Below the pieces are notes generated by a model. It made no database searches. It worked only from the letters and a program-made list of their open reading frames with translations, and was not told the origin of the DNA. Below are positions 37,845-46,707 of a stretch of DNA of 64,000 bases, piece after piece (positions within the stretch are counted from its first letter, which is position 1; every line of letters starts with the position of its first letter). The DNA is from Planctomycetota bacterium (GTDB lineage: Bacteria > Planctomycetota > Planctomycetia > Planctomycetales > Planctomycetaceae), in assembly GCA_022600195.1 (NCBI GenBank), contig JAHZKX010000045.1, positions 310,001 through 374,000 on the forward strand, in the 5' to 3' direction. The translations under genes were made by a program, and so were the position numbers.

Positions 37845-38568
37845 GAACGGCAATCAGTCTTGTTATTTCCATTGCTAGAAAAAGTAACTACTGCAGTGTG
37901 GACTGTATGTTGTTTTTCGAATGCAAGTCTCAATGAAGGCGAATCTGTCCGATTAAAAAAAAACGAATTTTATTTTCGTGCGCTTTTTCCTATCATCTAT
38001 GTTGACACTTTGTGAAGAAAAGTTAACCTGAGAAATAGCTTTCGTTTTTTGGGGTGATCAGATCTATTTTGATCTAAAATTGATGAGAATCGCTTTAAAA
38101 CTCAGAGTGAGTTAACTTATATGATTTCAATTCCGACTTGCCTGTTTTAGTCACAACTTAGATAAGCATTTCTGCCTGATGAGTTTGTTCTTTATGAACA
38201 CTTTCTTAACAGTCAGACATGTATCAACCAGTAACTGCCTTCGATTGATCCTGTTTGTATATGACTCCTGGTTATATGTTCGCGGTCGGGTTCTATCCAT
38301 TTTGTAGTTCGGTTGGTCAAATCAGGTTCCGACTTTCTCCGTTCAGGATTGGTTTCGTAAATCAACATAGGGGAACTCCCGGAAAAGCCACTTGTGCCAA
38401 TACGGATGGCAACTTGGGTTGTTTTGACTGCCGAATGAGAGTGACCTATCTAGTGTCAGCGGCAGCCTAGGACTTGATGACTCTATACGGATTTTGAGAA
38501 AGTTGGTTGGTAGTCAAATCTATTGTGATTGAAGCTCACAATTCTTGTTTTCGGGAGTTTCCTTTTTT
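37845..38568. other. 724-base non-coding stretch between hisB and the nuclease-like gene
   Basis: No convincing gene. The left part (37845-38340) is A+T-rich with scattered short repeats only. The right part (38349-38465) is richer in G+C and holds a cluster of small hairpins, listed separately as a possible RNA. An open plus frame at 38255-38470 lacks a ribosome-binding site and reads as random protein. Confidence 0.5.
38349..38465. ncRNA. candidate structured RNA (hairpin cluster)
   Basis: Within 117 bases there are four stem-loops: TTGGTTT/AAATCAA at 38349-38365 (one G-T pair, three-base loop); GGG/CCC at 38371-38380; GCCA/TGGC at 38396-38410 with T/A pairs outside it; and CTGCCG/CGGCAG at 38428-38465 enclosing TGAC/GTCA. 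The local composition differs from the A+T-rich surroundings. I cannot match it to a known family by eye, and strand is undetermined. It could equally be chance pairing. Confidence 0.3.
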
Positions 38569-39246
38569 TCAGGCAGCAGCCTGATTTTCATCAGCGATTT
38601 CATAGAGCAACGCATTTTTTTCTTTGCCCGCTAATATGATTGCCCCCGTGTTTCTCAGGCAGTACGCCATTTTTTGCGCCAACCAGCGCTGAATACCTGC
38701 AGCCTCTGCTAAATCTTTGGTATGAAATGGGGAAGGAAGTTTCCCCGGAATCAGTTTGAGCAGATCAGCAGCAGTGTTGAATTCAATTTGTTCCTCCACC
38801 GAGCGTAATACCCGATCCTGAACCCGGTAATCTTTTCCCTTCCAGCGTCGTGGTTTTCGAGCGATGCGGTGTTCTTCCTGAATCGTCATTGCGACTTCCA
38901 GAGTCAGACGCGGGTGTGGAAACACATTAGTAAAGTGGACCATATCGTCAAACAGATCAAAAATCGATCCGCGCCGCGGGCTATAACGGGCCGAAATCGT
39001 TTCGCCATTTTTTTTCTGTCGCTTGATGAGGTATTTCCGAAGGGCAATCGGCTTGACAACATGCACATCGTAATCTTCAAGAAGGCATTTAACCTTATCA
39101 CGAATGGCACCCAGAGAACCGTGCTGGATTTCTATGAGTCGATCTCCATCGACGGCATCAATCCGGTAAGAACCCAGAGTGATTTCCTCACAATCCGCAT
39201 TTGGTGCATAGTAGGATTTCAATTGTCGATGCAGAGAGGTTTCCAT
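38569..39246 (-). CDS. unknown protein with a PD-(D/E)XK nuclease-like N-terminal motif
   Basis: I do not recognise a named family with certainty. The 225-residue soluble protein begins with a possible nuclease core: E20/E21 in CEEITLGSY, D30 in YRIDAV, and E39-I-Q41 in LIEIQHGS, the E..D..ExQ arrangement of PD-(D/E)XK folds, followed by a helix (LGAIRDKVKCLL) and strand (VHVVKPI). The C-terminal half (about 150-220) looks like a winged-helix domain (FHTKDLAEAAGIQRWLAQKMAYCLRNTG). A basic linker (ARKPRRWKGKDYR) joins them. This suggests a DNA- or RNA-acting protein. It stands alone, with the possible RNA region downstream of its stop. Confidence 0.7.
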   Translation of the reverse strand: METSLHRQLKSYYAPNADCEEITLGSYRIDAVDGDRLIEIQHGSLGAIRDKVKCLLEDYDVHVVKPIALRKYLIKRQKKNGETISARYSPRRGSIFDLFDDMVHFTNVFPHPRLTLEVAMTIQEEHRIARKPRRWKGKDYRVQDRVLRSVEEQIEFNTAADLLKLIPGKLPSPFHTKDLAEAAGIQRWLAQKMAYCLRNTGAIILAGKEKNALLYEIADENQAAA

Positions 39247-39355
39247 ACCAGGTGCGTATTCTGGTTAAAGTGAGATAGTATGAGGGATAAGCGGATATTG
39301 CGGGGAATGTTAAGGGAGACTGAAAATTGTGTCTATATGAATCTGAAATGAAAAA

Positions 39356-39385
39356 AGGCTGCTGACCACATACGGTCAGCAGCCT
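39356..39385 (-). terminator. intrinsic terminator of the DUF1592-DUF1552 operon
   Basis: A perfect 12-bp stem (AGGCTGCTGACC at 39356-39367 with GGTCAGCAGCCT at 39374-39385) and a six-base loop. On the minus strand it is followed directly by a run of six T. It lies 35 bases past the stop of the DUF1552 gene at 39421, in the right orientation. Confidence 0.9.
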
Positions 39386-39420
39386 GTACAAATTTCGGAT
39401 GAATCATCCAGAAAGTCTCT

Positions 39421-40761
39421 TTAAGAATCAATGACTTTCAGGCGACCTGTACTATCACCAAAAGAGTTAACCGGGGCACCCATACGATCAAGCATGGAAA
39501 CAAACAGATTACTCAATGGAGTTTCGGAAGGTACTTTAATATGGGAACCGGTTTGAATTGAACCACCTCCTTTGCCCGCGAGAATAACAGGCAGGTCATG
39601 ATGGCTATGTCGATTTCCATCACCAATGGCACTCCCATAACAGATCATGGAGTTATCCAATAGATTGCCGTCGCCTTCAGGCGTGGTTTTCAGCCTTTTC
39701 AGAAAATAGCCAAACTGAGTTGTCAGGTATTCATCGATTTTCTGAATGTTTGCAATTTTCTTTTCATCATTGCGATGGTGCGAAAGTTCATGATGCCCCG
39801 AATTCACACCCACCATCGGGTAAGTTCGGTTGCTGCCGGCATTGCCCACCATGAAAGTGGCAATACGAGTGGTGTCAGTTTGAAACGCCAGAACCAGCAG
39901 GTCATACATCAGGTGGATATGTTCCTGTAATTCACTGGGAATTCCATCTGGCAGTTTCATTTCCGGCGGCTTGACTTTCTCTTCATGCGTGCTGCGTTCA
40001 ATTCGCAATTCGATTTCGCGAACGCTGGAAAAATATTCGTCGATTTTTCTTTTGTCGCTTTTGCCGAGTTGTTTCTTCAATCGATTGGCATCGTTCTTGA
40101 CCAGATCCAGGATGCTTTGACGGTCTTTCAAATGACGGGCACGCTGTTTTTCTTGTTCGGCGCCTCCGCCAAACAGACGTTCGAATGCCAGCTTGGGAAC
40201 AATTTCTTTTGCTGTAGGTGTCGAAGGTGTTCGCCAGGAAATATTAGATGAGTAGGCACAACTGTAGCCCGAATCACATTGTCCTGCGTTACGTCCACGA
40301 ACCAGGCCTAGTTCCAGAGAGGGAAGTCTTGTCTGGTGTCCGACTTGTTGTGCAGCGACCTGATCAACGGAGACGCCCGCTTTAATGTCGGCACCACTGG
40401 TTTTGGTGGGGTGAACACCGGTGAGAAAGACCGAGGCACAGCGGGCATGATCGCCGGCACCATCACCCAGAGCACGAGCATTGATTTGGGCTAGTCCGGA
40501 AATCACATTGATATCCGACTTCAAACTTTCAAGAGGTTTTAAACTTTTAGGAAGTTGATATTCTTTTCCAGTAGACTTGGGCATCCAGGATGGTCCAATC
40601 ACGCCATTCGGGAAAAAGATAAATGCCGATCTCACAGGAGGCTTCCCGGCGACTGCGGCGGAAACCAGACTTTGCTGAGGCTGCATGATTTCCAGCAATG
40701 GCAGTGCCATTGTGGTTCCTATGCCTTTGAGAAATGTGCGTCGCTTCAAAAGATTAGTCAT
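39421..40761 (-). CDS. DUF1552 protein with twin-arginine signal
   Basis: A 446-residue exported protein of the DUF1552 family, widespread in planctomycetes and related phyla and of unknown biochemical function. The N-terminus LKRRTFLKGIGTTMALPLL is a twin-arginine signal, so the protein is probably folded before export. Visible conserved segments are AFIFFPNGVIGPSWMP, the histidine-rich SGHHELSHHRND and GDGNRHSHHDLPVIL; the histidines suggest a metal site, like that of alkaline-phosphatase-fold DUF1501 proteins, but this is inference. It overlaps the upstream DUF1592-type gene by eight bases, so the pair is translationally coupled, and a strong terminator follows. Confidence 0.92.
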   Translation of the reverse strand: MTNLLKRRTFLKGIGTTMALPLLEIMQPQQSLVSAAVAGKPPVRSAFIFFPNGVIGPSWMPKSTGKEYQLPKSLKPLESLKSDINVISGLAQINARALGDGAGDHARCASVFLTGVHPTKTSGADIKAGVSVDQVAAQQVGHQTRLPSLELGLVRGRNAGQCDSGYSCAYSSNISWRTPSTPTAKEIVPKLAFERLFGGGAEQEKQRARHLKDRQSILDLVKNDANRLKKQLGKSDKRKIDEYFSSVREIELRIERSTHEEKVKPPEMKLPDGIPSELQEHIHLMYDLLVLAFQTDTTRIATFMVGNAGSNRTYPMVGVNSGHHELSHHRNDEKKIANIQKIDEYLTTQFGYFLKRLKTTPEGDGNLLDNSMICYGSAIGDGNRHSHHDLPVILAGKGGGSIQTGSHIKVPSETPLSNLFVSMLDRMGAPVNSFGDSTGRLKVIDS

Positions 40762-43141
40762 TTCGAGGACCTCTTTGACGTTTCAGGAAAGGATCGCTTA
40801 ATACAATTTCGGTGACCAGCGCCGAAAAGCGATAACCTTTGGCTGTAAAATTCGTTGTGATTTCATCAATCGCACACTTGTCGTAGAATTCAATACCACG
40901 ACCAATGGCATAAGTCAGCATCTTTTCTGTTAAAGATCGGCAGAAACCCTGTTTCTGCTTCTCCAGAATTGTAATTAATTCGATCGGACCATTAAAAGTC
41001 TGACCATCAGGTAATAAACCTGAAGAATCAATTTTCTTTCGGCCTTCTTTTTCTCGCCAGCTACCGACGGCGTTAAAATTTTCGAAGCCCAGACCCAATG
41101 GGTCCATCAGATCATGACAGGCGGCACATCCGGCTATTTTGCGGTGTATTGCCAGTTGTTCCCGTAATGTGGCATTCGGTTTTGCGCTGGCTGATTCTTC
41201 CAGCTCGGGAACATTTGGCGGTGGCGCAGGAGGAGGCGTTCCCAGAATATTTTCCATAATCCATTTTCCCCGTTTAACAGGAGAAGTTCGTCCGGGGTTC
41301 GACGTGAGTGTAAGAATACTGGCCTGTGTGATCAGGCCGGCCCGTTTGGTTTTATCGAGATTGACTTTCTGAAACGATTCGCCTTTTACGCGATTATTGC
41401 CATAAAATTTTGCCAGACGCTCATTCATAAAAGTGTAATCAGCATTGATAAATTCGATGACACTGCGATCCTCTTTCATGATATAGGAAAAGAATTCTTC
41501 GGTTTCACGGCGCATATCATTTTTTAATTGACTGTTGAACCCACGGAATTTTTTGGGATCAGGAGAGAGATCTTCCAGATTTCTCAGGTTCAACCATTGG
41601 CCGGCAAAATTTTTGACAAATGCTGAAGATTTGGGATCGTTCAGCATTCGTTTGACCTGAACCTGTAATGTGCGGGGGTTATCGAGTCGGCCTTGCGCTG
41701 CCAACTCGAATAATGTTTCGTCCGGCATACTGCTCCACAAAAAGTAAGATAGCCGAGAGGCAATTTCATACTGATTTACTTTTTGTACCCCGTTCGATCT
41801 GGATTGGACGGTATTCTGGATACCTTCAATACGGAACAGGAAATGAGGAGAAACCAGTATTGCCTGGATACCAACCTGGATTCCCTGCTCGAACGTTCTG
41901 CCGGATTTGACTGTCGCATTTACCAGTTCCACGATCGGTTTGAGTTCCTGTCGCGAGACCGGTCGGCGGAATGCCCGTTCTGCAAATTGCTTGAAAATTT
42001 TCTCAGTACAATATTGAACCGACCGTCCACTTCCCGGGTTGCAGGTAATGATCTTTTTATGAGACGCAGGCAAGTCTGTTGGCAGAAGCCCCAGCGGCCC
42101 TCGATATGCAATTTCGTTAACATACAGGTTGCGGTCCCTTTTTTTCGGCGGTCCCTTGGGATCGAAAAAGTCGTTCAAAAAGGTAACCGTAAGCACATGC
42201 TTGCCTTTTGAGAGCGCAACAGCACGGGGCATCAGATACGTTCCCGGGGCACTTCTGTCGGCTTTGACGTCAAATGTTCTGAGCAATTTTCCATCCAGTT
42301 CGACTTTCATCTTCGCCGGGTCCTTCCCGGCGGGAGTTTGGCCTGCCTTGATACGAATTTCATATTTACCCGCCTGTTTCAGATTGATTAAACCGGCGAG
42401 TGTTCCCCGAGAATGAAATCCCACACCGCTTTTTCTGATGGTGACGGCCCCTTTTTTCTGTAACTGCTTTTCCGAAATGCTTTTCCAGGGATAACTATCA
42501 GGAGTATTAGCAAAAATCGCTTTCTGAGCAATTTGTTCTGAGGCATCCAGATATTTTTCCATCAGCAAAGGTGGTAATGACAGGACATCACCAATGTTGT
42601 CAAAACCGTAACCAACATCATCTGAGGGAAAATTTTTGGCGGGTTGGAAATCAATTCCCACCAGATCACGAATCGTATTATTGTATTCATTCCGATTCAA
42701 ACGCCGGATCGTGACACGACCAGGATTCACGTCTCCTGAACAGTCTATCCCGTAGAGGGTATCATCAAACCAGGCAAGAATGGCTTCACGTTCCTTATCG
42801 GTCGGCTGAGTATCAGCGTCTTTAGGTGGCATGGATTGAATCTGGATTCGCTGGACAATTTTTTCCCATGCTTCCCGATGTTTCAGAATGCTGGAGCGCG
42901 TCGTGTATTTATCGAGAGACAGACCTGCTTCGGCCTCTTCGCCAGTATGACAATCCAGGCAATATTTTGTGAGCAGTGGTTTGATTTGTGATGAAAATTG
43001 TTTTTCAGATTTTTCGACACTTGAAAGGTCTGCGTTAGCCGAAACTACGTTGATCATCAACGGGAGGCAACACAAGGAATAAAGTGTTCCTCTCCCACTT
43101 TGAGATGACATGTATCGGAATACGGTTTCGATCATTTGCAT
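40754..43141 (-). CDS. DUF1587/DUF1592/DUF1588/DUF1585 cytochrome-like protein
   Basis: Large exported protein (about 800 residues) with a cytochrome-c-like N-terminal unit (KYCLDCHTGEEAEAGL, one CxxCH haem site), then VTIRRLNRNEYNNTIRDLVG (DUF1587), a carbohydrate-binding-like insert (KAGKYEIRIKAGQ region), DUF1592 (SYFLWSSMPDETLFELA), DUF1588 (ILTLTSNPGRTSPVKRGKWIMENILGT, split around residue 660) and DUF1585 (ITTNFTAKGY), with a second CxxCH in CAACHDLMDPLG. The function is unproven; the family always accompanies DUF1552, as here. The frame opens at a TTG at 43204; ATG 43141, 43135 or 43111 are better starts, all leaving the hydrophobic signal TLYSLCCLPLMINVVSANA. I chose 43141 without strong ribosome-site evidence. 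Confidence 0.9.
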   Translation of the reverse strand: MQMIETVFRYMSSQSGRGTLYSLCCLPLMINVVSANADLSSVEKSEKQFSSQIKPLLTKYCLDCHTGEEAEAGLSLDKYTTRSSILKHREAWEKIVQRIQIQSMPPKDADTQPTDKEREAILAWFDDTLYGIDCSGDVNPGRVTIRRLNRNEYNNTIRDLVGIDFQPAKNFPSDDVGYGFDNIGDVLSLPPLLMEKYLDASEQIAQKAIFANTPDSYPWKSISEKQLQKKGAVTIRKSGVGFHSRGTLAGLINLKQAGKYEIRIKAGQTPAGKDPAKMKVELDGKLLRTFDVKADRSAPGTYLMPRAVALSKGKHVLTVTFLNDFFDPKGPPKKRDRNLYVNEIAYRGPLGLLPTDLPASHKKIITCNPGSGRSVQYCTEKIFKQFAERAFRRPVSRQELKPIVELVNATVKSGRTFEQGIQVGIQAILVSPHFLFRIEGIQNTVQSRSNGVQKVNQYEIASRLSYFLWSSMPDETLFELAAQGRLDNPRTLQVQVKRMLNDPKSSAFVKNFAGQWLNLRNLEDLSPDPKKFRGFNSQLKNDMRRETEEFFSYIMKEDRSVIEFINADYTFMNERLAKFYGNNRVKGESFQKVNLDKTKRAGLITQASILTLTSNPGRTSPVKRGKWIMENILGTPPPAPPPNVPELEESASAKPNATLREQLAIHRKIAGCAACHDLMDPLGLGFENFNAVGSWREKEGRKKIDSSGLLPDGQTFNGPIELITILEKQKQGFCRSLTEKMLTYAIGRGIEFYDKCAIDEITTNFTAKGYRFSALVTEIVLSDPFLKRQRGPRND

Positions 43142-43570
43142 TGACAGTTTAACTTTACGGTTGGGAGTACTCAGGGTGATTACTTTTGAGTGGCTGTAAA
43201 TCAAAATAGTGAGCGTGACTATTTCACACGATCAAGCTGAGGAAGGTCTCTTTCAGGCAGGATTCTGAACATATAGCCTAACCTTTTCAGAGCCCCATTT
43301 GCAAGATGGATCATTGTGAGATCTTTTGTAATCAGGCGATTTTGTGCTGCAAATACCCGCTTATCTTCATTCTACTCGAAGGGTACGGAAAGAGTTTCAA
43401 TTTTTTAGTTAATTAAATATATAGAGAGAGAAGTTCATGTTTCCACTTACCGCTACGTCGCTGGTCGTTGACAGGGTCATTCACTCTCTGCATCCTTAGG
43501 ATTGAAACCGGCTGTTCTGGTGGCCGATCTCTGTGAATCATATTTACAAACTATTCCTGGTACTGAACTG

Positions 43571-44947
43571 ATGAATCAACGAGTGTTCTTGAGCACGACA
43601 GTACGATTGACACTTCTTCTGCTTAGTCTGATGCTTTGGGGAGGGTGTTCTACCAGTACGGTTGAAAATTATCCCGATCGTCCGATTTCCATTATTTGCC
43701 CCTGGTCCGTCGGCGGAGCAACCGACCGCACCTCGCGCCAAGTGGCTGTCTTTCTGGAACAGGAACTCGGCGTTCCCGTAAATGTCATTAATGCGACAGG
43801 TGGTCGTGGAGTGACCGGACACAGTCGCGGCTTAAAAGCCCGTCCTGATGGCTATACGCTGGCCGTGATTACCGGTGAATTAAACATGCTGCATTGGCAA
43901 GATCTGACTTCGCTGACACATCAAGATGCCATTCCGATTATGTCCCTCGTCGATGGCGCAGCTGCCGTCTTCGTGCAAAACGATTCTCCCTTTCAGAGTA
44001 TGCAGGAAATTCAGGAGTACGTAAAACTAAATCCCGGGAAATTGACGGCGACTGGAACCGCCAGCGGTGGCATCTGGCATTTAGCTCTGGCTGGTTGGCT
44101 CGATTTCAGTGGCCTGAAAGCAGATGACATTAAATGGATCCCCATGAATGGTGCCGGACCTTCCTTGCAGGAATTGGCCAGCGGTGGGGTGGATCTGGTT
44201 TGTTGCAGTCTGCCGGAAGCGAAGACCCTTTATGAATCGGGTCAGGTTCGCTGTCTGGGGGTCATGGCGGAAGAACCACTTCCAGAATTTAAAGAAGTAC
44301 CCACCTTTGTTTCTCAAGGAATGAACTGGAACATCTCGGGCTGGAATGGGTTGGCACTTCCTCGGGAGACACCTCAGCCCATTGTCGACAAAATTTCAAA
44401 TGTGATGAAAAAAATCACCAGTGGCGAAGTAGTGTTGCAGAAGAAAACCTTTCCGGAATTCATGCAGGCTGCCGGCTTGAGTACCAGATATCGAGCCGAT
44501 AAGGAATTCGCAGGTTTTCTGAAATCAAATGATCAAACTCTGGGAAAACTGTTAACCAGTGACGCGTTTGCTCAAATGTCCTCACGGGGAACAGGACCTT
44601 TGGTTTTTCCCGGAATGTTGGCGATTGCCATTTGTATGATTCTCGTTTGCCTGAGCGTTCAGAAAAAAGTGCATGCACTGGCTCCGGAAGTTTCCAGCGA
44701 TACAGTCACCACACAGGGAATTGTGAATGCCGTTCTGGTTCTGTCAGGAATCATAGCCTATTTGCTGTTTGCGGAAAAAGTTGGTTTCATTTTGACGGCG
44801 GGAGCGATTCTGTTTTTGTTGTTATGGAAATTTGGGACGCGCTGGTGGATGAGCGCCTTGATCACGGCTCTTTTTATTCCAGGAATATATACATTGTTTG
44901 CTCAACTTTTACGCGTCCCGCTGCCGCGAGGTTTTTTGGGTTGGTAA
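43571..44947 (+). CDS. TctC-TctB fusion: substrate-binding lipoprotein with small membrane subunit of a tripartite tricarboxylate transporter
   Basis: The protein joins two subunits that are usually separate. Residues 1-~335 are a TctC solute-binding protein: YPDRPISIICPWSVGGATDRTSR is the hallmark start of the mature domain, and GRGVTGHSRG and TGTASGGIWHL line the ligand cleft. Residues ~340-458 are TctB: four hydrophobic segments (FPGMLAIAICMILVCL, IVNAVLVLSGIIAYLLF, VGFILTAGAILFLLLW, ALITALFIPGIYTLFA). The start at ATG 43571 gives MNQRVFLSTTVRL, then a hydrophobic run and LMLWGGC, a plausible lipobox, so the binding domain may be lipid-anchored at one end and membrane-tethered at the other. 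A TTG start at 43502 would add 23 unlikely residues. TctA follows 59 bases later. Confidence 0.9.
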   Translation: MNQRVFLSTTVRLTLLLLSLMLWGGCSTSTVENYPDRPISIICPWSVGGATDRTSRQVAVFLEQELGVPVNVINATGGRGVTGHSRGLKARPDGYTLAVITGELNMLHWQDLTSLTHQDAIPIMSLVDGAAAVFVQNDSPFQSMQEIQEYVKLNPGKLTATGTASGGIWHLALAGWLDFSGLKADDIKWIPMNGAGPSLQELASGGVDLVCCSLPEAKTLYESGQVRCLGVMAEEPLPEFKEVPTFVSQGMNWNISGWNGLALPRETPQPIVDKISNVMKKITSGEVVLQKKTFPEFMQAAGLSTRYRADKEFAGFLKSNDQTLGKLLTSDAFAQMSSRGTGPLVFPGMLAIAICMILVCLSVQKKVHALAPEVSSDTVTTQGIVNAVLVLSGIIAYLLFAEKVGFILTAGAILFLLLWKFGTRWWMSALITALFIPGIYTLFAQLLRVPLPRGFLGW

Positions 44948-45006
44948 TTATCGCGATGTGACATCGTGCTTCCTTTGTCAGTCGTCAAATTTATTGAAGT
45001 TACAAC

Positions 45007-46548
45007 ATGGAATCGACATTCATTACCGCAGTACAGAATATTGCATCGCCGGAAGTGCTGCTAGTGATATTCCTGGCAGCCGTCTACGGTCTGTTTGTAG
45101 GTTCCATTCCCGGATTGACGGCTACCATGGCGGTCGCGCTGTTGATTCCCTTGACCTTCTACCTTGATAATCTCTCTGCAATTGCTGCGATTGTAACTCT
45201 GGAAGCCTGCAGCATTTTTGCAGGTGATATACCCACGACACTGGTTCGTATACCGGGGACTCCCTCCTCGGCGGCTTATACAGACGATGCCTATTCTCTC
45301 ACGCAAAAAGGACTGCATGAAACTTCGTTGGGAGTTTCACTGGTCTTTAGTGTCGCCGGCGGTTTGTTCGGAGCGCTGGTGCTGATACTGGCAGCTCCCC
45401 TGCTGGCAAAAATCGCATTCCAGTTTACCACCTATGAATATTTCTGGTTGTATGTACTCGGTTTAAGTTGTGCTGCCATTGTTTCTACTGGCTCTCGGCT
45501 CAAAGGTGCGTTGGCGCTGATGATCGGACTGATGTTTTCGACCGTTGGTTTAAGTGAAGTTCACAGTGTCCCTCGATTCACTTTTGGCTTTGATGAATTG
45601 TTTACCGGTATCAATTTCATTCCCGCAATGATTGGTCTGTTCGGGCTTTCTGAAGTCTTTCGAAATTGTCTGACTTCAAAGACAGATGAAAAAGTCCAAC
45701 AATTACAATCGACATTGAATTCGGAAGACGATCGTTCCGTGTGGAAACATTTAAAACCGGTATTTGGTGGAGTCCTGCCGCAATTCTGGAAAAGAAAATT
45801 CAGTTGGCTACGCTCGAGCTGTATTGGTTCAACCATTGGCATGATCCCTGGAGCGGGTGCTGACATCGCAGCCTGGATTTCCTATGCCGTCTCCAAAAAA
45901 TTATCAAAGACGCCGGAAGAGTATGGTAAAGGGTCCCTCGATGCAGTCGGTGATGCCACCAGCGCCAACAATTCGGCACTTGCCGGAGCCTGGATTCCCG
46001 CATTGGTGCTGGGTATTCCGGGAGACTCGGTGACAGCGATTGTGATCGGTGTCTTGTTAATGAAAAACATTACTCCCGGCCCTGAAATTTTTAATAATCC
46101 TGATCAACTGGTTTTAGTACATGGTATTTATCTCACGTTTATACTCGTAAATTTGCTGCTGATCCCTCTCGGATTTCTGGCGATTCGCAGCGGTTCTCAA
46201 CTCGTACGAGTGCCCCGTCGCATCCTCATGCCTTTGATTCTGATGTTCTGTGTCGTTGGCTCTTATTCCATTAATGGCAGCTATTTTGATGTCTGGGTCA
46301 TGCTGGGAATGGGACTCATCGGATTCACATTAGAAGTATTCGAGATACCACTCGGACCGGTGGTTCTGGGAATCATTCTTGGAGGTCGTCTGGAACAGGC
46401 TTTCGTTCAGAACTTAACCAAGGATGACAGCTTTTTCTCTTTCTTCAATCGGCCAATTTCCGCAGGACTCGGCATTTTCTGTCTTGCCCTCTGGCTCATA
46501 CCACTGGTCATGCCTTTCCTTAGAAAAAAATGGCAAATCGAAAATTAG
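45007..46548 (+). CDS. TctA large membrane subunit of tripartite tricarboxylate transporter
   Basis: The 513-residue membrane permease of a secondary transporter for tricarboxylates or other carboxylates. About twelve hydrophobic segments are visible; the family glycine-rich motifs are present: FVGSIPGLTATMAVALLIPLTF near residue 30, GDIPTTLVRIPGTPSSAAY near 78, and GMIPGAGADIAAWISYAVSKK with GDATSANNSALAGAWIPALVLGIPGDS after residue 280. It pairs with the upstream TctC-TctB fusion, so the two genes encode a complete transporter. No two-component sensor gene lies next to them, unlike some tct operons. Substrate is not deducible. Confidence 0.94.
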   Translation: MESTFITAVQNIASPEVLLVIFLAAVYGLFVGSIPGLTATMAVALLIPLTFYLDNLSAIAAIVTLEACSIFAGDIPTTLVRIPGTPSSAAYTDDAYSLTQKGLHETSLGVSLVFSVAGGLFGALVLILAAPLLAKIAFQFTTYEYFWLYVLGLSCAAIVSTGSRLKGALALMIGLMFSTVGLSEVHSVPRFTFGFDELFTGINFIPAMIGLFGLSEVFRNCLTSKTDEKVQQLQSTLNSEDDRSVWKHLKPVFGGVLPQFWKRKFSWLRSSCIGSTIGMIPGAGADIAAWISYAVSKKLSKTPEEYGKGSLDAVGDATSANNSALAGAWIPALVLGIPGDSVTAIVIGVLLMKNITPGPEIFNNPDQLVLVHGIYLTFILVNLLLIPLGFLAIRSGSQLVRVPRRILMPLILMFCVVGSYSINGSYFDVWVMLGMGLIGFTLEVFEIPLGPVVLGIILGGRLEQAFVQNLTKDDSFFSFFNRPISAGLGIFCLALWLIPLVMPFLRKKWQIEN

Positions 46549-46707
46549 CTCTCTTTGTTCATGGTTTTGTTCTCGCTTATAGAATGAACGATGAAATCAT
46601 TGGGACAAATGGCCGTACGCAGCTTGTGACTAGACCATCATGCGAAATGGTACCCGATTGACAGCAGAGCAGGGGAGTTGTGCAGCCACTCCACTCACTC
46701 AAAACAG

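Noticed and set aside
38255-38470. 71-codon plus-strand open frame
   Set aside because: No ribosome-binding site, composition unlike a protein, and it overlaps the hairpin cluster that fits better as non-coding RNA or spacer.
38570-38583. Hairpin CAGGC-AGCA-GCCTG at the end of the nuclease-like gene, considered as a terminator
   Set aside because: It overlaps the last codons and stop, and on the transcribed (minus) strand it is followed by A, not T.
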